DNA of 64,000 bases from Bacteroidales bacterium (lineage in GTDB: Bacteria; Bacteroidota; Bacteroidia; Bacteroidales; UBA932), in contig JAFRZX010000052.1 in NCBI GenBank assembly GCA_017442315.1, forward strand, positions 44,571 to 108,570, given 5' to 3'. How positions within the stretch are numbered: position 1 is the stretch's first letter; every line of letters begins with the position of its first letter. The notes under the pieces are model-generated. The model saw only the letters and a list, made by a program, of their open reading frames with translations. It did no database searches and was not told the DNA's origin. Made by a program: the position numbers and the translations under genes. Below, in pieces: positions 57,452 through 64,000 of the stretch.

Positions 57452-58747
57452 TCATCCTCTTGTCCAAGAATGTCCGAACCTTTCAAAGGCTTCTCTTTCA
57501 AGCTCTTCACGTACTGATGGATGGGCAATGGATATCAGAGCACGGGCGCGCTCCACAAGACTTTTTCCACGAAGTTGTGCCACACCATATTCTGTCACCA
57601 CATTCTGCACCATATGTCTTGTAGTGACGACTCCTGCACCTTTCGCAAGCACCGGACGTATCTTGGAAATGCCCTTTTCCGTCATAGAAGAAATGGCTAT
57701 AAAGGTCTTTCCCCCTTCTGACAACGAGCCTCCATACATGAAATCATGCTGGCCACCGACCCCAGAAATGATTCTCGTTCCAACGGAATCAGCACAGACC
57801 TGCCCTGTCAGATCAACTTCAACAGCTGAATTGATTGCCATCACCTTGGGATTCTGAGCTATGCGGAAAGGGTTGTTCGTCCATGCGACATCCTTCAGAA
57901 GCAGATCCTTACGGTAATCCATGAAGTCATACAGACGCCTGGACCCCAATGCAAGAGAAGCTACAGATATCCCCGGAAGTACACTTTTCTGCGAATTGTC
58001 TATGACTCCGCTTTCCAGCAAAGGCAGAACTCCGTCAGTCATTGCTTCAGTATGTAGCCCCAGATGCCTATGATCCTTCAAAGCAGCAAGCACGGCATTA
58101 GGAATACCACCTACTCCGATCTGCAATGTAGCACCATCCGGAATCATTTCAGCAATGTACTTTCCGATTGCTTCGTCAGTCTCTGTCGGAACTGCAGTCG
58201 GCACTTCCACAAGAGGGTCATCGACTTCGACAGCTGCATCTATATCAGAAACATGTATCAGTGCATCGCCATAAGAAAAAGGCATAGCCTTGTTGACCTG
58301 CACAATCACTTTCCGGGCACATTCCGTAGCAGAAACAGCAAGATCGGCAGAAACTCCGAAGGAACAGAACCCCTCTTCATTCGGAGGTGAAACATTAAGG
58401 AACACAGCATCCAGAGGAAGAGTACCATCACGGAACAATGCAGGAATCTCTCCCAAAAAAGCAGGGATAGTTGTCCCATATCCGTCTGCAAGCCATCTTC
58501 TGATATTGTTGGCAACAAACAGACTTTTGACATTGAACACATCCTTATACTCCTTACGACAATAAGGTGCTTCGCTTCTGCCCACGGCAAAAGCTGCATA
58601 AATCGTCACATCATGAAGTTCACTTCCCCGGTCAGCCAATGCCTGTGAAAGCACCTCCGGAATGGATGTACTACCCTGAATGTATATACTGTCACCTGAT
58701 TCTATAAGTTGGACGGCCTGTGCCGCAGACATATACTTCATAATCAA
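57452..58747 (-). CDS. Acetyl-CoA hydrolase/CoA-transferase family protein
   Basis: The product is 431 residues. The family motifs are GVGGIPNAVLAAL and the glutamate-bearing AVEVDLTGQV. The enzyme moves CoA between acetyl, succinyl or 4-hydroxybutyryl groups, or hydrolyses acetyl-CoA. In anaerobic Bacteroidales such enzymes take part in acetate or butyrate formation; which is unclear here. It is 39 bp downstream of the aminotransferase gene. Start 58747 or 58741. Confidence 0.87.
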   Translation of the reverse strand: MIMKYMSAAQAVQLIESGDSIYIQGSTSIPEVLSQALADRGSELHDVTIYAAFAVGRSEAPYCRKEYKDVFNVKSLFVANNIRRWLADGYGTTIPAFLGEIPALFRDGTLPLDAVFLNVSPPNEEGFCSFGVSADLAVSATECARKVIVQVNKAMPFSYGDALIHVSDIDAAVEVDDPLVEVPTAVPTETDEAIGKYIAEMIPDGATLQIGVGGIPNAVLAALKDHRHLGLHTEAMTDGVLPLLESGVIDNSQKSVLPGISVASLALGSRRLYDFMDYRKDLLLKDVAWTNNPFRIAQNPKVMAINSAVEVDLTGQVCADSVGTRIISGVGGQHDFMYGGSLSEGGKTFIAISSMTEKGISKIRPVLAKGAGVVTTRHMVQNVVTEYGVAQLRGKSLVERARALISIAHPSVREELEREAFERFGHSWTRG

Positions 58748-58786
58748 AACCTCATTTTTTACTGCTACATATTCCGGCCTTCAAGA

Positions 58787-60097
58787 CTATGGATGGTCGG
58801 CTGCAAAAAGACGCAGACGCTCTTCCAGCATCTCGAATTGTTCCGGGCGGTTGAGCTGAGACACACAGACCCGGACTCCTGCCTGACGGCTTCCTGTAGT
58901 TGACAGCGAAATCGTAGCCATTCCGTAACGGATAAGTTCTCCCATAAGCTCTCCAGATTGCATACCCTTATATCCCACAGTATAGAAGAAACCATCACTT
59001 ACAGGCTCCTCCCCGTCCATAGAATATACAATATGAAAGCCGTTATCTATAAACATCCTCTTTGTGATTCCTGCTCTGCGTGCATACTCGGAAGCAGCAC
59101 TCACAAAATCCAGTTCTCCGTCCGCCGCTGCCCTGAGCATTTCAGCCAGAGCATACTGAGCAGAATGAGATGTTCCGGACGAAGCCGCGTACAAGACACC
59201 GAAGACATAGGCATCACCAAGACGAGCCATCCGGTAGATTCCCTTCAGCTTTTCATACTCTCTCGTGAACAAAAACGGCGAAACTGCAACTACAGCAATA
59301 CGCTGTCCGGCGTAGCTGAACATCTTGGAGCCTGACATCATTATGATATAATTGTCGGTATATCTGGCTACAGTAGGCTGGTAAGGCGGCTGATTCGGTC
59401 TGCCGAGAGGCTTGCGGAAATCCATGCACATATATGCAAGGTCCTCAATGACTATTGCATCATACCTGGTGGCAAGCTCTCCTATTGTCTTCAGTTCATC
59501 TTCCGTTAGATTGAACCATGCCGGATTATTCGGACTTGAATATATGATGGCGGCAATTCTTCCGCTACGAAGATGCCTTTCCAGTTCAGGTCCAAGGCGC
59601 TCCCCCCTATGATCATATATATCGAATGATTCGCTCGAAATTCCGAGAATGCGGGTCTGAGTTCTCTGCACAGGAAAACCAGGATCTATGAAAAGGACAG
59701 TATCCTTGCCATCCTGCAATTGAGAACACAGAAGAAAAATAGTGAAACTTCCTTGCATCGAACCCACCGTAGGGATACATCCTGTCGGATCCACATCAAC
59801 ACCAAGGAAAGCCTTCAGAAATCTGGATGACTGCTTCTTCAGTTCAGGAATGCCATACATAACAGGATACTTTGAAGCTATGCCAGCATCAAGAGCTTTC
59901 TTCTCAGCTTCCACACCAGAGGTGACGGGCAGCAGACCTGGGATTCCCATTTCAAGATGCAGGAATTCCGTTTCTGTCATATTCTCCAATGTTCCTGCAA
60001 CAGCGCCAGCCTGACGAATGGTAGCGCACGAAATATCCATAATATCCATCTTATCCAAGACAGACTGGAAAACATTTTTGTCTATCGGCAGTTTCAT
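58787..60097 (-). CDS. Class I/II pyridoxal phosphate aminotransferase
   Basis: The product is 436 residues. The PLP lysine lies in SGSKMFSYAGQR, and SSPNNPAWFN with the preceding strand IAAIIYSSPNNP are the family core. The substrate class is not certain; it resembles aspartate/aromatic-type enzymes. The cotranscribed CoA-transferase suggests an amino-acid fermentation step. A strong promoter precedes it. Confidence 0.85.
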   Translation of the reverse strand: MKLPIDKNVFQSVLDKMDIMDISCATIRQAGAVAGTLENMTETEFLHLEMGIPGLLPVTSGVEAEKKALDAGIASKYPVMYGIPELKKQSSRFLKAFLGVDVDPTGCIPTVGSMQGSFTIFLLCSQLQDGKDTVLFIDPGFPVQRTQTRILGISSESFDIYDHRGERLGPELERHLRSGRIAAIIYSSPNNPAWFNLTEDELKTIGELATRYDAIVIEDLAYMCMDFRKPLGRPNQPPYQPTVARYTDNYIIMMSGSKMFSYAGQRIAVVAVSPFLFTREYEKLKGIYRMARLGDAYVFGVLYAASSGTSHSAQYALAEMLRAAADGELDFVSAASEYARRAGITKRMFIDNGFHIVYSMDGEEPVSDGFFYTVGYKGMQSGELMGELIRYGMATISLSTTGSRQAGVRVCVSQLNRPEQFEMLEERLRLFAADHP

Positions 60098-60125
60098 ATG
60101 AGCCTTGGGCGGGGAGAAACCGTCC

Positions 60126-60156
60126 CAAATTTATGAAATTCCCATGAAACATGCAA
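60126..60156 (-). promoter_or_regulatory. Promoter for aminotransferase-CoA-transferase genes
   Basis: On the minus strand TTG (60154-60156) and TAAATTTG (60126-60133) are separated by 20 bases, matching the Bacteroidota pattern. Confidence 0.65.
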
Positions 60157-60216
60157 CACCGGCAAGTTTATCACAGCATAGGACCAGGCTTGGTAACAGC
60201 AGCTGCGGGAAGACAT

Positions 60217-60248
60217 GAAAAAAGGGGCTCGACCTAAGTCTGCCCCTT
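60217..60248 (-). terminator. Terminator after the GH13 gene
   Basis: A 7-bp stem AAGGGGC/GCCCCTT has a 13-base loop and is followed on the minus strand by a U-run (TTTTTTC). It ends the large GH13 transcript. Confidence 0.7.
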
Positions 60249-60281
60249 AATTCCATCCCAAAAGGATTACACTACTATACT

Positions 60282-63200
60282 TTACTTGATACACATTGAC
60301 GTATCACTGACAAGAAGGTAGAACTGACCTTCTGACATCTGCACTGTATGATTCGAGCCGTTCCAGACAGAACCGGAGTTCTTGTAATCATACCACTTGC
60401 TGACTCCTTCCGGTAGAGAGACGCCTATGCTCTGGCTGCCGGCTCCGAAGTTTCCGAAGAGGGCGAAGTACTTTCCTTCTGCTGATTTCGCGAAGAGGTA
60501 GCGGCCTGTCTGCTCGCTGCCACCTACATACCAGCGGAAGTTCACATCATAGTCAAAGAAACGAGGATTGTCCTTGCGGAACTTTATGAGCATTGCGTAG
60601 GTGTCGTAGAGTGCCTTGCGCTCTGCTACAGCCATATACTCGGCAGTCTTGCATGGCTTCTTGTTGACACGTCCGCCATTTTCTTCAATAGAAATGTCGT
60701 AGCCGATCTCTCCGAACTGCCAGATCATCTTCGGTCCCGGCGAGAGGAGCAAGAATGCCGCGTTGATCTTTGCACGCTCTATGCGGGTTGCAAAATCAAT
60801 AGAATTACCATTGTAATCCCACTGGCCTTCGTAATTGGTCCTCTGTTCGTCGTGGCTCTCCTGGAAACCTACAAGCGTACCGAACGCCATGTAGTCATTC
60901 TGCATTCCGGAATTTCCGTCAAAACCATTAGTCGTACCGGTGAAGTCTGCCTGGGACATATCCCGTTTCATGGCCTTGGTGTATGGATGATTCATGTTTC
61001 TCCATACCTTTATGCCGGCGCTTCCGAGTTCCCAGTTCTCTTCATCGACAAAATGCTCGCAGATCATCACTGCATCATCGTCAATGGAATGGATATGAGC
61101 GCCATACTCCTTGATGATATCCACACGTGACTGATCATAAGACTCCTCCGTACCCGAGTTCTGAGTGAATCCTTTAGTGAGGTCAAAGCGGAAGCCGTCG
61201 ACCTTGTATTCAGTCATCAGATATGTGAGGTTTCGCTTCACATGCTCACGCACCATAGGGTTGCTATGGTTCCAGTCATGGTATACGCTCCACTGATGAG
61301 GAGCATCCACATTGAACCATGGGTTGTTCGATGCCGTCTTGTTGTTGGCGCCGTCCCAATACATCGCAGCGTACGGATGGACTCCTGTTGCGTGGTTGTA
61401 AACTACATCAAGGATCACAGCCATTCCATTCTGGTGGCAGGCATCGATAAATGCCTTATAGTCATTGCGCGTACCATAAGCCTTGTCCATTGCGAAATAT
61501 GCATGTGTACCATATCCCCAACTGTCGTTACCGTCAAATTCCTGTATAGGCATCAGTTCAATGGCATTCACACCAAGATTCTTGAGATAATCTATCTGAC
61601 CAAGCGCAGCCTTGATACTTCCCTCTCCATATGCATTATCGGTGAAGTCTCGCACAAGAAGTTCGTATATTATAAGGTCATTCTTATCCTCGATGTCATA
61701 ATCCTCGACCTGCCAGTCATACTCGTCACGGTTGATCTTGAACGCCGACACGAAGCCGTTGTCCCTTCCATAATGGGTGTCACCATACTCCTGCGAAAGG
61801 TTAGGATATGTCGAAGACGAAATCCACTGGTCGTTGCTGCGGTCATACAGGATTTCAGTGTACGGATCGAATGTCGTCACGGTCACATCGCTGCCATAGC
61901 CGAGCTGGTATTGGAACTTATACTGCTTGTCAGGGTTCAATCCGGTGAGAGTGATCCACCAGCAGCCACTTTCATCATCATAATTGAGAGGCTTCTTCGG
62001 CTTACTGCTGTCACCCCACCAGTTATCGTCCCAAAGCAGGTTGCAGAAGTCATGCGGCTTGCCCTGATTGTCGCGGTCATAAAGGACGAGCGTAACAGTG
62101 CTGTTGTCGATGACATTGATACCATGCTGAAGATTTTCAGGCATATATACGCCGTACTGGGAGTCATATACCGGAAGGAAACTGTCTTCTGTCTGCAATG
62201 TGCCGCCTGAGTTTCTTGCGATGATTCCGATCCTTTGGACAGGTGTGGTGCCGATTGCAGAAACCTCATCAAACCATTCGCGGATACTTGGCTCCATCTT
62301 CAACTCCCATGTCTTCTCACCGACAAGAGTCATCTTGTATTTATCAGTATTGGTACCCCATGTAGGCCCATGGCTGTCCGATGTACCGTTTCTCAGCCAT
62401 ATATGGGCGTACAGGTCACCAGTCTGGCTGTACAGATCATCGTCCTCCGCTGGCCTATAATATATAGTACAAGGTTTATCAGCATCAGGCATTGCAGGAT
62501 CTGTGTAAAATCCCGTATCCTTGCCTGAAAACAATGTTCCAAGATTATGTATGGTGTTGCGCTTGAACTCGACCTTCTTCGCCGTACTCTTTACTTCATA
62601 TTTATTATAGTCACCTTCATCACTGAACTCTACTGTGAATCCTTTCTCAAACACCACCGGAGCCACTGCAATATAATAAGTCTGGCCCCTCTTGAAATCA
62701 CCGTTCATAGAGACATATCCTACAGAGGCTCTCTCGATGACAGGTTCGCCGTTGTTGTAATATACTTTGGCACCAGTTCCTGAGATGCCTGCGGTAGACA
62801 TGATCTTTTCTGCCGAGAATGTTGACCATGAGCCGGTTGCCTTGTCACCACTGCCATTCCATGGGTTGGTGATGGTGAACATATGGCCTTCAGAGAGCTT
62901 CAGGTCAACGGTCTGGTTCCATTTATTGTCCCAGTTATTGGTTGACGTACCTCCGTTCATACGGCAGAAGATCACGCTCGTATATCCTGAAGGTATTGTA
63001 CACTCATACATATTGGTCTGTCCGGACACAGCCGTCATACTCCTCCACGTATCACCATTGCCGAAGAAATACGCCGCGAAGCGCGCCCCGTCTGACTTCC
63101 ACTGAGGGTCTACAGTCAGATATACATTACCCTCCTTATAGTAGGAAGGCATCTCGCCCTCAAGCTCCACCTCGGACATATCGCCCCATATGGTAACATT

Positions 63201-63722
63201 CTTCACTCCATTTGAACCCATCGTGAACTTGAGCAGAGACACAGCATTCTTGAACTGCAGCTTATCGTTTGTCGTATACGCGACAGCTACGGCAGCATTT
63301 GGATCATAGGATCCCGCTACAGCGGTCTGCACTGAAGGGATGGCAACATTCGATATTGTCTTCTCATCCAGATCCCCACTATAGATTCCTGACGCATACG
63401 GATATACTGCCAGAACTTCAGTCTCATCCGGTGTACCATCGCCTGCATATGCGAAGGTTGCCGATGCTGACGTACCTGTGACAGAAGCCTTGTATTGATA
63501 GTTACCTTTCCGGCCTATAATACAAATACTCTCTTCGCCACTCCACTTTGACACATTTCCGTCAAGCACAGCCTTCGTTCCGTCATCAACATATGCAGTA
63601 TAGGTTGAAACTCCCGGAGCAACCTCAGGCTCCTGAATTTCATCCATAACCTCATTCACACACGAAACAGACAGCAGTGTCAATAAAAGAAAAGGCATGA
63701 TGCCTTTAACAAAGATTCTCAT
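60282..63722 (-). CDS. GH13 amylase/pullulanase-type lipoprotein with nested starch-binding module
   Basis: The product is 1146 residues with a signal ending SVSC. A fimbrillin-like domain (~35-185, then resuming ~310-400) is split by a CBM26/25-like module (~190-310; YFFGNGDTWRSM, VIFCRMNGG). Next come carbohydrate-binding and CBM48-like modules (~400-690), then the GH13 barrel. Catalytic residues are Asp in GFRFDLTK (~845), Glu in MICEHF (~888) and Asp in ESHDEQR (~957). It should degrade starch or pullulan at the cell surface. The terminal beta-sandwich is typical of GH13. The first part of the gene is open to the right end. Confidence 0.9.
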   Translation of the reverse strand: MRIFVKGIMPFLLLTLLSVSCVNEVMDEIQEPEVAPGVSTYTAYVDDGTKAVLDGNVSKWSGEESICIIGRKGNYQYKASVTGTSASATFAYAGDGTPDETEVLAVYPYASGIYSGDLDEKTISNVAIPSVQTAVAGSYDPNAAVAVAYTTNDKLQFKNAVSLLKFTMGSNGVKNVTIWGDMSEVELEGEMPSYYKEGNVYLTVDPQWKSDGARFAAYFFGNGDTWRSMTAVSGQTNMYECTIPSGYTSVIFCRMNGGTSTNNWDNKWNQTVDLKLSEGHMFTITNPWNGSGDKATGSWSTFSAEKIMSTAGISGTGAKVYYNNGEPVIERASVGYVSMNGDFKRGQTYYIAVAPVVFEKGFTVEFSDEGDYNKYEVKSTAKKVEFKRNTIHNLGTLFSGKDTGFYTDPAMPDADKPCTIYYRPAEDDDLYSQTGDLYAHIWLRNGTSDSHGPTWGTNTDKYKMTLVGEKTWELKMEPSIREWFDEVSAIGTTPVQRIGIIARNSGGTLQTEDSFLPVYDSQYGVYMPENLQHGINVIDNSTVTLVLYDRDNQGKPHDFCNLLWDDNWWGDSSKPKKPLNYDDESGCWWITLTGLNPDKQYKFQYQLGYGSDVTVTTFDPYTEILYDRSNDQWISSSTYPNLSQEYGDTHYGRDNGFVSAFKINRDEYDWQVEDYDIEDKNDLIIYELLVRDFTDNAYGEGSIKAALGQIDYLKNLGVNAIELMPIQEFDGNDSWGYGTHAYFAMDKAYGTRNDYKAFIDACHQNGMAVILDVVYNHATGVHPYAAMYWDGANNKTASNNPWFNVDAPHQWSVYHDWNHSNPMVREHVKRNLTYLMTEYKVDGFRFDLTKGFTQNSGTEESYDQSRVDIIKEYGAHIHSIDDDAVMICEHFVDEENWELGSAGIKVWRNMNHPYTKAMKRDMSQADFTGTTNGFDGNSGMQNDYMAFGTLVGFQESHDEQRTNYEGQWDYNGNSIDFATRIERAKINAAFLLLSPGPKMIWQFGEIGYDISIEENGGRVNKKPCKTAEYMAVAERKALYDTYAMLIKFRKDNPRFFDYDVNFRWYVGGSEQTGRYLFAKSAEGKYFALFGNFGAGSQSIGVSLPEGVSKWYDYKNSGSVWNGSNHTVQMSEGQFYLLVSDTSMCIK

Positions 63723-63964
63723 ATTTATACCTATCAGTTAATTTAGTGTTACATAATAATAGCCCGCGAAGATACGATTAATTCCTAATAAACCAGCCGT
63801 CAACTGACCGATTGTCAAAACTTTATGACGAATGGTCATATTTTTCCGACGAACCATGCGTACTCTCGTTGACCATGGCCCGTGGTGGCGGTTTTGCCAT
63901 CAGCTTTGAGGAAAGATAATCCTCAATGGCCGGACTTGAAGAAACCATTAACAAACTAACATAT
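63723..63964. other. Intergenic region between the amylase and the right-edge gene
   Basis: About 242 bases. It holds a weak -7 box (minus-strand TATCTTCG at 63767-63774) for the amylase and a small stem near 63912-63928 (GAGGA/TCCTC). No gene is evident. Confidence 0.4.
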
Positions 63965-64000
63965 ATGAGTAAAATCTTAATGACCGCTGCCGGGACGTCC
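63965..64000 (+). CDS. Start of a plus-strand gene, truncated
   Basis: An ATG opens a frame of 12 codons (MSKILMTAAGTS) that runs off the right edge. Too little is visible to name it. It is divergent from the amylase. Confidence 0.3.
   Translation, partial: MSKILMTAAGTS

Noticed and set aside
61242-62210. 322-codon plus-strand frame inside the GH13 gene
   Set aside because: It is antisense to conserved GH13 coding sequence and its translation has no domain character.
1-64000. CRISPR arrays, transposases, tRNA or rRNA genes
   Set aside because: No regular spaced repeats, IS-type inverted repeats with transposase, cloverleaf or rRNA sequence was seen on reading; a tRNAscan run would settle the tRNA question.

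Overview
The window is a Bacteroidales (Bacteroidota) chromosome segment. The evidence is TAnnTTTG-type promoter elements, SusC/SusD and RagB-type nutrient importers, a type IX secretion (T9SS) sorting domain, an Rnf complex gene, pyruvate formate-lyase and a Bacteroidota-style Tgt without zinc cysteines. The gene set is that of an anaerobe. I cannot fix the family; a gut Bacteroidales related to Rikenellaceae is plausible but unproven. I found no tRNA, rRNA, CRISPR array, transposase or prophage.

Layout. 1-7410 (minus) is a housekeeping run: two M23 peptidases, a MerR regulator, a Nif3-like protein, a coiled-coil zinc-ribbon protein, DnaB, a DUF3108 protein, RseC and a truncated RnfB. 7590-15769 (plus) holds alaS, an in-frame fusion of an LptF/LptG permease with methionyl-tRNA formyltransferase, thiamine pyrophosphokinase, ilvA and ilvE. 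15903-18126 (minus) is tgt-lptG, divergent from a nucleoside transporter. 19798-22334 is an M3 peptidase with a small zinc-ribbon protein. 22642-26183 carries ssb and pflB-pflA.

26195-30023 (minus) is an envelope cluster of little-known proteins. It is preceded by a stretch of about 295 nt that looks like a structured RNA with its own promoter, terminator, three aligned long-range helices and a possible pseudoknot. 30084-34027 (plus) holds a patatin-like phospholipase and a periplasm-facing redox pair (a NapH/NapG-like ferredoxin protein and a Tat-type aldo/keto reductase lipoprotein).

34093-43107 (minus) is a five-gene surface locus: SusC, SusD, a Calx-beta lipoprotein, a subtilase with a T9SS sorting domain and a PorV-like barrel. 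It suggests surface proteolysis coupled to peptide import. 43613-47116 is an AraC regulator, sugar transporter and ROK kinase group. 47271-48125 encodes an iron superoxide dismutase fused to rubredoxin.

48145-60097 mixes a nitroreductase, acyl-CoA synthetase, deoxynucleoside kinase, MBL hydrolase, uvrA, nucleoside kinase, two paralogous small lipoproteins, a CoA-transferase and an aminotransferase. 60282-63722 is a large GH13 lipoprotein in which a starch-binding-like module interrupts a fimbrillin-like domain. The last bases open another plus-strand gene.

The best candidates for something undescribed are the RNA at 29729-30023, the permease-Fmt fusion, the SOD-rubredoxin fusion, the SusCD/T9SS-protease locus and the nested-domain amylase. 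All functions come from reading motifs and family knowledge; no database search was run.
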